From Cenococcum geophilum 1.58 (Eukaryota > Ascomycota > Dothideomycetes > Gloniales > Gloniaceae), in the NCBI GenBank assembly GCA_001692895.1, contig KV748223.1, forward strand, positions 1,302,001 to 1,366,000: a DNA stretch of 64,000 bases, written 5' to 3'. Both the position numbers and the translations under genes were made by a program. Shown here one piece after another: positions 49,321 to 60,700 of this stretch (its first letter is position 1; every line of letters starts with the position of its first letter). The notes under the pieces were generated by a model. That model was not told the DNA's origin and did not search any database. It saw only the letters and a program-made list of their open reading frames with translations.

Positions 49321-49744
49321 TGTTATAGACGCTTTAAGTATAATGTTATAACTACTTAGAGAAGAGTTAGAAGAAGCTAGTTAGTTAATAAGAGTATAGT
49401 CTAGAATAGATCTAGTAGAACTATATAATAAGGAATAATAACTAAGGTTATATAATGTAATTTATATAATCTATAGGATCTATATAATCCGTAACAGAGT
49501 AGATAAAGCGTACGTATATTATATATAAGGAGGATTTTATAGGAGTACGGTTGTGTATTTAAGGACCCTTAGTCCCTACCTAGATAATTCCTTCCTTATA
49601 ATAATTCTTAGAATATAATTAGAGTTAATCTATTAGGCAACCACTTTACCAGTTATTATTACGTTATTAACTTTAATTTGCATTACCTACACACCTAGCC
49701 CATTAACGAGCCTATTATAGTACTTACTATAAGGTTCCGTTACA
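49321..49744 (+). repeat. A2 3' LTR
   Basis: TGTTATAGACGC...TTCCGTTACA, 424 bp. It keeps the unmutated ACA end. Confidence 0.93.
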
Positions 49745-50379
49745 TTTCTACTATAATTAGGCTAGTCCCGTTACGGGGGGTTATATAGCGTAGTAGTTTC
49801 TATTAGAGCATATATAGGGTTTATATTAGGCCGCTAAATATTATAAAGGATAAGAAGGGACGTTATAAGTATGCCTATAAAAAATAAGGGTTAGTAGCCT
49901 ATTATAGGTAGAGAAACATAGGTTATATAGTTGCTTACCTTTAGCGGTATATTTAAGGCATTAAAAACATTACTACTAAATCCTCGCTAATAAAAATGGT
50001 AAAGCCTAAGCATTAGGGTGTTAAATGTTTAAGGCTTATTTAAAATGCCAAGCATTTTAATATCCGTGCGTGTTGGTGAATTAGTATACCTAGTGCGTAA
50101 AATATAAATAGGCTAATAAGCCTACCCCTCTAAACTGCCCTACTACTTAGACAATTTTACTTATAGTAAGCTTGTAAAATTAGATATAGTAATATAAAAA
50201 ATAAGTAAGTATAAAACTCTAATAAAGGATTACCGGAATAGGATATATATAGTATTTGTAATTAATAAGTCGTATATAAACCTCGTATAATTTAGCCTAA
50301 AGGAGACAATATAGAAGATTTAGAAGACTACGCTAACCAAAACTATACCTATTATTACCTTAACAGATACTATAGAAAG

Positions 50380-51400
50380 TAATAAAGCGTATAAGCTTAC
50401 GAAAATAGTATATTTAACATAGTTTACTTTAGTATAGTAACTCTAGCGGCTAACGCAAATAAGGAATTTAAGTTAAAGATATTAGATATACTACTAAAGT
50501 TAGGAGTTAAAGCAGTTAATATAAACTCTTTATATATAGGCCCAATAGTCTATTTTACGGGACGACGCATTTTAATATAATATCTAAATAATTTAGTAGT
50601 ATATACGTTAGCTTTTGGCCCTTATTAGGACTCCTAAGTCCTACTTAGTTATACTATCCCGTATTTAGAGAGTAGGTAGAGCTATTACTAGGCTAGTTTA
50701 TAATGGGTAGAATAGAACGGGAGTAGAAATAGTATTAGTGTAATAATTACGGTGCCGATTATTAGCTAAGCTTAAACTACTAGTTCTGCTTAATAAGGGA
50801 TACTATTAAACTATTATTATACCGCGTTAAAAACCTAAAACTAGGGTATATAACGATATAAGAGTTTTAGAAGAAATTTATTAATATATATAAGTAGAAT
50901 TTATAGCAACCGCACTATTAAAGGACTTATTATATACCTATTATGCAGAGCTATAGCTTATTTATTCGCTGTCGCTAATTACTAGTAGCGTATTATTACT
51001 GATTTAGTCTCTATATACTTATTACACCTTATTATAGCTTATCTATTCGCTGTTACTAATTCTTAGTAGTATATTACCGTCAATTTAGTCTCCATATATC
51101 TATTACGCCTTATTATAGCTTATCTATTTACTGTTTCTAATTACTAGTAGTGTATTACCGTTAATTTAGTCTCTAGATACCTATTACGCCTTATTATAGC
51201 TTATTTATTTACTATTACTACTAACGTCTATAGAACTAGAGCCGCTAGGGTTTCCATTTAAACACGCTATACTATTTATATTTAGGTATCTTTACATAAG
51301 GTTGCCGTAGGTATTAAAAGGGGTAAGGAAATCTTATAATAAGCGTTTTTAACTAAGGTATAGTATAAGGGATTCGCCCGCCGGCTTAAAGGCTTAAGGA
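50380..51400 (+). pseudogene. RIP-mutated unknown ORF with 27-residue repeats
   Basis: Frame 1 can be followed for about 1 kb with only TAA/TAG-type stops, which suggests substitution damage rather than random sequence. It opens with a segment containing NSIFNIVYFSIVTLAANA then KEFKLKILDILLKLGVKAV, which faintly resembles an ankyrin-like helix pair. It continues through three and a half 81-bp repeats (about 50945-51226) whose unit reads near LIIAYLFAVTN, two lost Gln codons, then ITVNLVSRYLL. It goes on to VGIKRGKEIL near 51330. The same frame (position mod 3 = 1) holds at 50446, 51031 and 51307. It is not a retrotransposon domain I know. It could be a host gene relic or an unclassified element. 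Confidence 0.45.
50945..51226 (+). repeat. 81-bp tandem repeat, about 3.5 copies
   Basis: The landmark ATAGCTTAT recurs at 50953, 51034, 51115 and 51196, exactly 81 bp apart. The unit is a multiple of three and in frame with the surrounding former coding sequence. Confidence 0.85.
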
Positions 51401-52137
51401 TATTGTTTAATAAATTATAGAGAAGATATTCTATAGCCTATAATAAATTAGAGATACTACTATTTAGAAGTATAACTCTACTCTTATATATCTACATGCT
51501 ATTCATTAAGGCCGTTATTAGTAGCTAAAGAGGGTATAATATTATTAGATCTACGTGTTAGTAATTATACGCTAATATAGGATCTTTATATTTAGTAACT
51601 TCTATATAGGGGCGTTTATAAGGGGAGGATATTCGCTTTTTTAGGCTTAGCTAGGGCGGTTAGTAGTGCTAAAATATATTAGTCTAAAAGAAAGTATCTA
51701 ACTAAAATAAAGCTCTTAATACTATCCTATCTAAACTAAATATCTTTATACAATTTTAAATATTATAAAATAAGACCGGTGCCGTAAAGCTATAAGAAAA
51801 TTGTTAATATTAGGTAAATTTAATCTCTAGGAAGCGTTATAGGTAAAGGCTAAAAGAACTAATAGCCCTACCCCTTTAGGCCTTTATATAATATAAAGCT
51901 TAATTTTATATCTAATAGCTAAAGCCGCTTTAGTAATATTGTAATATCCTATACTTCTTATAAATAATATAATATAGCTAACTCTCTTTATAGAAGCGGC
52001 TTAACTTTTAACTAAACTTTTAATCCCTAACGCACCTATAGACTTTAATTACTATTTCTTAAAAGAATCCGCAAGCGTTTATTAGCTAAAAAGTTTTTAA
52101 AAAATAGCGTTATTTAATAAATTATTATTAGTAGTAA

Positions 52138-52561
52138 TATAACAGAACCTTATAGCAAGTACTATAATAGGTTCTATTAATGGGCTAGGTATATAGGTGA
52201 TATAAATTAAAGTTAACAACGAATAATAACTGGTGGAGTGGTTGCCTAATAGATTAACTCCAATTATATTCTAAAAATCACTATAAGGAAGGAACTATCT
52301 AGGTAGGGACTAAGGGTCCTTAAATACACAACCGTACTCCTATAAAATCCTTCTTATACGTAATATATGTACGCTCTATCTACTCTATCACGGATTATAT
52401 AGATCCTATAGATTATATAGATCATATTATATAACCTTAGTTACTATTCCTTATTATATAGCTCTACCAAATCCATTCTAGACCGTGCTCTTATTAACTA
52501 ACTAGCTTCTTTTAACTCCTCTCCTAGTAGTTATAATATTGTACTTAAAGCATCTATAACA
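52138..52561 (-). repeat. A3 3' LTR
   Basis: 424 bp, TATAACAGAACC...CATCTATAACA; reverse complement of the A2 LTR. The adjacent CCATCTCCCTTCTCTTTATC is the complement of the polypurine tract. Confidence 0.9.
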
Positions 52562-53290
52562 CCATCTCCCTTCTCTTTATCTTCGTCCTTAAAGATTCCT
52601 AGTATCTCTAAGTTATTTACTAGAGGTATAATATCCGTCTAATTAATTTGGTTAATATCGTTACTTATAATACCTAAAGCAATTTCTTCTTCTTTAACCC
52701 TTTGTCGTGCGCGTACAATTGCCTCTATACTATTACTAGGTGAAATAATGCCGTCTCCATGTTCTCGTTATGCGAAAAAGGGGTTAGTTTATATTACGCT
52801 GGCGAGTCCTTTATCTCGGCAACTATTCTCTTATTTAGAGTGCACTAAAGCAAATATTCAATTATCTTATAATATTCGCTCTATTTCTAACGCTAAATAT
52901 ACACGCCCTATAACTCTTAATAGTCTTTAAGTTCCCTAAGTAATCTATTATAGGGTCTTGCGTTTAATTTGCTACTACAAAGCTTAATAATAAGCTCTTA
53001 GTTACGCTAGCAGAACTTCATTGTTCTTAGGACGCTAAGAAAGAGGCCACCAATACTTAACAACGGGCCCTCGAGTCTCGTCTTGCTACGTCTACTTAGT
53101 TAATTCGTCTTAAGAAAGTACATAAGAAGGTCTATTTTAAGGAGTAGAAACTTATAGAACAAGGTCTATAGGAACTTAGTAATAAGAGAACTAACTCTCT
53201 TCCTATAATAAAGGGAACAACTCTAAGTAGTTTAGTAGTCGCTCTTCCTAGGTCCCCCTTAGGTAACTTATTCTTTAGCAATCCTTCCTT
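52562..53290 (-). other. A3 3' untranslated region
   Basis: Counterpart of A2 48600-49320. Starts with the antisense polypurine tract. An open frame at 52748-52930 (plus) has no support as a gene. Confidence 0.6.
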
Positions 53291-54123
53291 ATTAATATTG
53301 CCTAACCTATTTTCTTCTAATACTCCTATACCTTTCTTATAGCATTCTTTAGATTTTCTAGTAGCTCCTAGGTAGTCTTATTATAGCCTATCCACTTAAC
53401 CTTATACTATATTTTATTATCGATATCCTTATAATTAATAATCTTTAAAACTTACTATTTATCCTCTTCTTATCCTCTATACGTATCTGCTTTATAGGCT
53501 AATAGTTTAATATTCCCGTATGCTAGCTCTAGTATTACAATATACTATATAGGGTAGATTTTTATCTTAGCTAGTAGGTTTAACTTAAATATAACTAGTA
53601 AAATTCTCTATGTAATTTTAAAAGGTCCTAGTCTAATATAGTCTAACTTCTTACTTAGTTATTAACTCTTAAAATTTTTATATAGTAGCTATACTTTATC
53701 TCCCTCCTTAAGATCTAGTCCCTTAGATCTCTTAGCGTTATAGTATTTTTTTATTCTTTGCTATATTACCTTAGCTATTTTTATAAGGTTTATATAAAGA
53801 TTTATTAAAGTCTCTATTCTTTAATTAGCTCTACTACTTATCTTCTTCGCTTAATATAGCAATAGTAATGTCTTTAGCTTATATCCGTAATTCGCCTTAA
53901 ATAGTAATATACCCATTCCTTTTTATAGTGTTGCATTATATACAAACTATATAACTAGTAATAACGATACCTAATTATTCTATACGTAATTAATATAATA
54001 CTTTAGATACTGCTCTAGTATCTAATTTAATCTTTCTATTTAACTGTCTGTCTGCGGGTAATATACGGTAGAAGTTACTACTTAAACTCCTTATTCCGCT
54101 AAAAATACTTCCTAAAATACTAC
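53290..54123 (-). pseudogene. pol: A3 pol fragment: chromodomain and integrase tail
   Basis: The minus strand reads the integrase core end (SQTDxQTERL-type region near 54030), the GPFKIM-like segment near 53640-53600, and the chromodomain near 53460-53330, matching A2 48425-48570. It ends at the E junction. Confidence 0.75.
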
Positions 54124-54275
54124 TGTAGTGGGGTAAAATAGGCCACTACTTAGTGCCTTAGCATTTTCCTGTATATATCAAGCCTTTGGCTTCTCTCCTT
54201 CTCTCTATCACAACCTACCGGGAATACATTCTTTCCTTTCTTCTTACTAACTGCTTTCCTACTAATTGATTATGA

Positions 54276-54324
54276 CTGACGACCGACTGACCGACCGACT
54301 GACCGACTGACCGACCGACCGACA
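54276..54324 (+). repeat. GACC/GACT microsatellite
   Basis: About twelve tandem 4-bp units of GACT and GACC in the E leader, in a stretch with little RIP. Confidence 0.9.
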
Positions 54325-54462
54325 GATAGACGGCACTATGACTTTCCCATCTGAGAGTGGTCGTACCCTCCTACATATTTTATGGCATTCCACGTAGGGA
54401 TAACGGCAAGCTCTTTAGATTAGAAGTCTGGCATTCTATATATAACTATATACGCATAGGAA

Positions 54463-55810
54463 CATACTACGACTATAGAAGAACCGCTAGCTGTAGAAGA
54501 ATGACTAGCTATAGAAGAACTGCCAGCTAGACAGATAAGACGAAAGTAGAGAACTAGGTAGTATTGGATAGTAAGGGGAACCAGGTAGTCCCTAAACAGA
54601 AAGACAGCGGAAAAGACGGACATTAGACTTAACGCATAGGCCAAACAGTGGCAAAAAGGAGTGGTAAAGGTCTTGGAAAGTTATATATAAGGACGTTAAG
54701 CAAACCAACGAGCCAATTAGACGACGTTGACTGGTAGTTAGAGTTACCCAATATCTTACTACTTGCGCGCGCACGAGCATGGCTAGAGCTTTATTAAAGA
54801 TGTAGAGACAATAGGTAATTAAGAGCTAGTTAATTAAATGGAAACAAGATCTAAGATATCTAGCGGTAGAGGAAGTTAGTACTGCCCTTTAAGAATAGAG
54901 ATAATATCGAGTAAGGTCATAAGCATATAAGATTAGATCTGCTCTTAAAAGCTTCCTATTCTAGCTTAGCTTTATCTTCTTTTAAGTTATCCAGATTATA
55001 TCTGCGGTAGCTCTAGAGGCGTTCTATAAAGAAGTAAATGCAGGCGGAAGTGTAAGGCTTAGCAGCACCCTACCGCGCGGAGTAACGGCAGGCCAAAATA
55101 GACGGACGTATCGAGACCCAGCAGTAGTAAAAGATGGCGATTTTATACTCTTTTACAAAGACCGACCTCTAGGCGTTAAGAAGCAGCCAGAAGGAACTAA
55201 AGCCTATACTTCTTTTGCTAAGTATAAACTAACACTAGGACAGCTATCTAGGATACCCTCTATTAAGACTACGGCCATATAAGTAAACCTACCGCAGCGC
55301 TTACCCATAACACCTAGGACCAATAGCCCTTAGTAGATAAAGGATAAGAGCCGTAAGGACCACCTACAAGCTCCTAAGGAAGCTCTAGATATACGTAGAT
55401 AGCGGTTAACGGCTTAAGATAAGGTCTACATTATAGTCCAGCCTATACTAGCCCTAGGAACCGTTAGAACTCCGTACTTTATAGGGTAGAACATATTATA
55501 GTTTATTAAGCAGTACGAACGGCTATACGTCCAACACTATATAATAAGTAAGGAAAAGTACTAGGGCCTTTTAAAGTACTATAATTACTAAATAGGGATG
55601 TAGATCCGAAGCTTGCCTAAATTTATAGCTAGTAACTAGACGGAGCTTATAAGAAAGCTTAGGGCAGAATACTAAGAAAGTGACTAATTTTAATAAATAG
55701 AAACGGTAGAATTCTTAGAAGCCTATATATAGTAGTATAGGGACAATCCGCTAAATAGCATACGCGAGTACTATAGATAGTTCGCATTAATCTTTTAAAA
55801 GGCTACTAAA
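54463..55810 (+). pseudogene. gag: E gag, N-terminal part
   Basis: The frame opens near three imperfect repeats reading TIEEPLA, AVEE and AIEELPA (54466-54540), then a basic region. A capsid-like stretch follows from about 55440 to 55806, with PYFIG-NILQFIKQYERLYVQHYI, LPKFIASN and VEFLEAYI, the pattern of fungal Ty3-like gags. Its end KATK is cut by D, and the next codon is at 62160. At least one frame change occurs between 54540 and 55800. Open frames on the minus strand at 54420-54780 are shadows. Confidence 0.6.
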
Positions 55811-56002
55811 TATCACGGAACCCCACCGCAGGGGCCTCTATAGGAGAGCCCCGTGCTCTCGCGTATACCTCGCGTACAGCTTATGTCAGCTACGCGTAGG
55901 TATATCACCTCCTTACGCCCTCGACCCTTACGATTGATCGCGCAACGTCTTGTAGACTCCTCGAATATATACGTCTTGTAGCCACTGCCCCGTCCCATGA
56001 TA
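55811..56002 (+). repeat. D 5' LTR
   Basis: 192 bp. Differences from the 3' LTR are about fifteen, apparently all transitions. It contains a CGCGTACAGCT...AGCTACGCG inverted repeat and GCGCAACGT (55940-55948), complementary to the primer site. An open frame on the minus strand at 55813-55998 is not a gene. Confidence 0.93.
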
Positions 56003-56014
56003 TTACGTTGCGCC
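56003..56014 (+). promoter_or_regulatory. D primer-binding site, self-priming type
   Basis: TTACGTTGCGCC follows the LTR directly. ACGTTGCGC (56005-56013) pairs with GCGCAACGT in the LTR over nine bases. Relative to G2, one base pair differs on both sides, keeping the pairing. Confidence 0.68.
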
Positions 56015-57790
56015 TTTTTACTACTAACACCTAGCCTATAACTAATTCTACGTTTCTGTAATACTATAGGCGCTGCTAAAAGTAGCGTGCCTATGAGTTA
56101 CCTTACTTTATACTTCTAAGGAACCCACGATAGTAAGACAATATTTCTTACTAGCTACTATATTAAACCTAAAGAATAATCCAATACCTATACTTAACCT
56201 ACAACGCCAATTAATTCCAGGAGAATTTGATTTATTAGCCCTAGCTTTAACCCCTAAGGAGATAAACACTAATAATGTCTTATCTTTTATTAACTATATA
56301 ACTACGGATAAGCAAGTGGAAGGGCTACTATCTATTGAAATTAAAATATAAGACGCCGAGACGTTTGTAAAAATGGTAGCATAAGAACCTGATAAATACT
56401 ACCGCCTTTTATAGAACTACCACCTAAAGCTTATATAAGCCAAGATGCATACTACCTAAGATCACGATATCATCTAAGACCTACAAGCTCGTGAGGCGCT
56501 CGCCGATAACACGCGTTAAGAAACTGAAGACAACCTCCGTATGTTTAAACGCGACGTCTAATAGTTAAAGAAGGCTAAGATTGCACTTATTGCTATAGTT
56601 ACTAAAAGAGAAGGCATAATTAAATACCTATAATCTTAGCTTAATGAGCATATTTGTAATAATGCTAGATACCTCTCTACTGTATATAACGCCACTTAAG
56701 TCTCTATGTCCCCGGCAACTTCACCTACTTAACGCTTAATAGAGAGTTAGCGCCGAGTAGCCTTACCTAATAGAAACCCCTACTAAAGCGATAATAAAAG
56801 CTATAATAACTAAACCTAAGCTGCTACTATAGGGTCTAATGTACGTTACCCTAATCCCCTAGTTTTCTAGGGAGACCGCAAAGAATATAGCCACTGGAAG
56901 ATGTAAATCCGCGAGAAACTAACTTAGAGCGCCTGCCTTTTTCCTACGGAAGATATTAAGATTGGCTACATTATTGGGCGAATAAAGGGTACACTATTTA
57001 ATAGACTCTTCGCCTAATGGGAGACCAATAGCCCCTAGAAGTGGTAGTCCCACTAAGAAGTCCTTAATGATCTTAACCTAATATACCGCGACTATAACCT
57101 ACTAGCTACCAACTGAGCTAAACTATGTGCCCTAAAGATAAGCCCTACCGAATTATTTAATAAGTTCTATATTAAATTCTAGGAATATACCGGAGCCCTT
57201 GCCCGAGATAATACTAAAAACTAGGAAGATCTCCTTAAAAAAGTCACTTATCGCCTTAGTTACGCAGCTGCCAGCTATAACTATAATAATATTTATAATA
57301 TGGTAGCAGCTATATAGAAGATTAAACGATAACTAAATTAGATTGCTACTGTAAACCCCCGCCTGAAGACCTCCCTATAGAAGCCCTCCGGACCTACTAA
57401 ACCACTAACGCCTACTACCCTAAGTAACACTACTGGTCCTAATATTGACCTTTTTATACTAACCTTCCCGTAGAAGCTACTAGACGGAGAACGCGAGCTA
57501 CTCTGGAAGCTAAAGCGTTGCTATAGATGTTGTTAAGAAGGCTATTATAGCTATAGCCTAAACTGCCTAATAGCTAGGTTTAGCAGCTGCCGCCTAATAC
57601 CTAACCTAGTACCTTAAACACCAAATATATTGCTATATGCCACTACCGTATAAGACGAAGATGTAGTAATAGCGGTAGAGTTAGATATGGAAATGGAAAA
57701 CGCCAAGTCCTAGCCCTAAGTCGCAGGTTAGGATGCCCTGACGATAAGGGGATCTATATATTAGCCTGCTTAATAGATAACTTAATAAAG
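56015..57790 (+). pseudogene. gag: D gag
   Basis: Read in frame 0 through RIP stops, detectable from about 56060 (VTLLYTSKEPTIVRQYFLL). It passes a coiled, charged stretch (about 56430-56640) and a Ty3 capsid segment, to a zinc knuckle at about 57519-57560, RCYRCC-EGYYSYSLNC, with His to Tyr and a stop replacing one residue. The Gag tail runs to about 57780. The start codon is not determined; ATG 56093 is in another frame. Confidence 0.72.
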
Positions 57791-60700
57791 ATAAATGGAC
57801 GGAAATAGATAGTTTTACCTATAATAGGAACTACTGCTAAAAAATAATATAAAAGCCGTTTTATAATTAATTGCGGAGCTACTAATAAATTTATAGATAC
57901 CTAATTCGTGCGTACTTATAACCTACCTACCTTACCCCTTACTAAAGCCCGCGCCCTATAACTCGCTAACGGTAGTTATACCGCATAGAAGATTACCTAT
58001 ATAGCACAACTCTACCTAGATATAAATGGGCACTAGGAAGAACTCTGGGCCTATATTATACTACTTACTAACTACCCTATTATCCTTAGAATAAACTGGC
58101 TCAAATAATATAACCCCGCTATTGACTAGAAAAAGAGAGAAGTAACCTTTAACTTTAAATACTGTAGAGAGACCTGCCTAGGACATAGCCTAGCCGCCTC
58201 TATTTACTCCCTAGGATACTAACTTAAGGAACCCCTTATTACCTTACCTATAACTAACTGCTACTATATAAGTGCCGCGGCCTTCTACCGCATAGCATGT
58301 AGGAAAGGCTAGACCGTTACCGTAGCCTCCTAATTATAACTATATAAGCTTGATAAAGAATAGGACCATATCCTCTATAGTAATAGGATAGACATAATTA
58401 ACCTTTTAGAAAACGATACCCCCGCAGAACTCTACGGACTTTTACCTTTAGACTTTAAGAAGTTTATAAAGCTTAAAAAAGGACTTACCAACGAGGAACT
58501 CCGTAAGCTCCTCCCTAAGAGGTACTATAACTTTATTAACATATACTTATAAAAGAGCGTAGATACACTCCCCCTATATTGACCTAATAACTATGCCATT
58601 AATATTAAATAAGGAAAAACGCTATCTTATAAGAGACCCTACCTAATATTAAAAGACGAACTTCTAGTTGTTAAAAAGTATATTAACAAACACCTTAATA
58701 AAGGGTTTATTCGCCCTAGTATATCCCTAGCAGCCGCCCCTATTCTCCTTACTAAGAAGCTAGGAGGAGGTATTTAATTCTATGTTGACTATAGAGGATT
58801 TAACGCTATTACGATTAAAAACTAATACCCTATACCGCTTATACGTGAGACTCTTAAGCGGCTTAGCTAAGCCAAAATCTATACTAAGCTTAATATTATT
58901 GCCGCCTTTAACCGCCTCTAAATACGAGAAGGTGATAAATAGAAAACCGCATTCGTATTACGCTTTAGCCAATTCAAATATACTATTATGCCCTTTAGCG
59001 TATATAACGGCCTAGGCAGCTTTTAAAGCTATATTAATAACGCCTTACGGGACTACCTTAACGACTTTTACTCTACGTACCTAGACGATATACTTATTTA
59101 TAGCGATGACCCTTTTAAGTATACTAAGCACGTTTAAAAGGTCCTACAGCGCCTTAGGGATATAGGACTTTATATTAATTTAAAGAAGTGTAAATTCTTA
59201 GTTACAGAAGTAAAATACCTTAAACTAATCGTTACTACTAAGGGTGTCCGTATGGACCCTAAAAAGGTACATATAATTACCAAATAGCAAACCCCTAACT
59301 GTATTAAAGACGTACAAGCTTTCCTTAGTTTTGCTAACTTCTATTAAAAATTCATATATAACTTTTTAGGTGTTATAGCACCACTTATAGTAATAATACA
59401 AACAAAGGGCCTTTTTATAAAAGGAAGAAAAATATATCTACGTTTTATCTAGATGCCTAAATATAAGAAGGCGTTCTAAGATCTTAAAGATGCTTTTACT
59501 AAAGCACCTATTCTAGCTTACTTTATACCAGGACAATAACTCTATCTTAAGACTAACTCCTTAGACTATATTAACGCAGGCGTCCTCTTCTAAATAGGCG
59601 ACGACGGTCTCCTCTACCTAGTCATATTCTATTTATTTAAGCTTACACTATAAGAATATAACTATAAGATCTATAATAAGGAACTTCTTATAATTATATA
59701 AGCGTTTAAGGAATTCCAACCGGAACTCTCCTTAGCAGAACCTAACTAGCCAACTAAAGTTCTTACGGATTATTGCAACCTTAAGTACTTTATAACTATA
59801 AAACAGCTAAACTAACGCCAAGTACACTGGAACGAGTTCCTTTCTAGTTTTAACTTTAAAATTGTATACAGGCTAGGAGTATAAGGTACTAAGCCTAATA
59901 GCCTAATACGCTGCTTATAAGACCTTCCTTAGTCTAAAGATAACCCCTATAACTAGTTCCAACAATAGACAATCCTAAAAGCACGGAATTTGGCCCTAGG
60001 TATGCTACCTATAATAGAGCTAACTGTACCTCAGCTCTATACCATAGAACTAAAATTACCTCCTAAAATTAACGAGCTTATCACTACGGTATATAACACC
60101 TCTGTTAACCTATTACTGTATTAACTTATTGCCGTAAAGACCGCTAGCGCCCATACGCTGCCGACTAAACTCTAAAGCTTAGGCTAGATTAATATAGCAG
60201 CCTTAGAAGTAAAAGAAAATAGGCTCTATTATAGAGGCCGTCTATTCGTCCCTAACTTAGAAAATCTATAACGGCAACTAATCTAAATGGCCCACGACCT
60301 CCAATTAAGCGGCTACCTAGGCAGAAAAGGAACCTATAAGCTTCTTAGCCGATACTACTTCTAGCCTAAAATAATAGACTTAGTTAAACACTTTATAGGC
60401 GCCTACTACGGTTATAAGCGCGCTAAGGCCTTTAATACAAAGTACTAAGGACTACTGCACCCTCTACTAGTACTTATACGACGATGGGCAGATATCGCCA
60501 TAGATTTCGTTGTTAACCTACTACCCTATAAGCAACATGGCCATACCTATAAGAATATCCTTATAATAATATACCGACTTATAAAAGAGCGCCACTACGT
60601 CCTAACTAAAGGCGTAGCCGTTAGCGACGTTACTAACGCCTTCCTCCGCGAAATCTACTGATTATATGGGTTACCTAACTTAATTACGTCCGACTAAGGC

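Larger units (their letters stand above)
35757..49744 (+). mobile_element. Gypsy chromovirus A, copy A2, full length, nested in C LTR
   Basis: Two 424-bp LTRs (35757-36180 and 49321-49744) and a perfect 5-bp target duplication TTTCT (35752-35756, 49745-49749) define the ends. The body is gag, protease, RT, RNase H, integrase and chromodomain on the plus strand. Copia1 (41953-47968) interrupts the integrase. Insert plus duplication is 6,021 bp, divisible by three, so the frame resumes unchanged. Confidence 0.95.
16567..49774 (-). mobile_element. Gypsy chromovirus C, complete but split by B, X and A2
   Basis: The 3' LTR is at 16567-16910. The 5' LTR is at 35439-35756 and resumes at 49750-49774 after the A2 insertion. 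Body pieces are 16911-17587, 24516-26376 and 32642-35438, all minus strand, and joining them restores one gag-pol order. The three insertions carry perfect 5-bp target duplications (TTTTA, GTAAT, TTTCT), which fixes C as older than all of them. The LTR ends are TATAAGGG...CCCGTTATA, the RIP form of TGTAAGGG...CCCGTTACA. C's own target duplication is unclear (AAAGG against GGGGG). Confidence 0.9.
49775..52137. other. Right half of old block U
   Basis: RIP-mutated sequence between C and the A3 LTR. It includes the 36-bp repeat at 49826-49861 (partner 16415-16450). A former coding frame occupies about 50380-51400; the parts on either side show no recognisable gene. Confidence 0.5.
52138..54123 (-). 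mobile_element. Gypsy chromovirus A, copy A3 (3' part, cut by E)
   Basis: The 3' LTR is followed, in plus coordinates, by the reversed polypurine tract, a 3' noncoding region, chromodomain and integrase. Homology to A1 and A2 stops at 54123, where a TG-starting sequence (E) begins, so A3 is probably split rather than truncated. Its remainder would lie beyond the window. Confidence 0.85.

Noticed and set aside
50945..51226. CRISPR-like array
   Set aside because: The 81-bp units are contiguous, in frame with surrounding coding sequence, and have no unique spacers; the context is fungal.
52748..52930. Open frame of 60 codons in the A3 3' region
   Set aside because: It is antisense to the element, lies in its 3' noncoding region, and shows no domain.
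54276..54324. Telomere-like or regulatory repeat
   Set aside because: It is a plain GACC/GACT microsatellite, not a TTAGGG-type repeat.
58782..59015. Open frame of 77 codons in D
   Set aside because: It overlaps D reverse transcriptase in another frame; the real frame shows FYVDYRGFN and YLDD.
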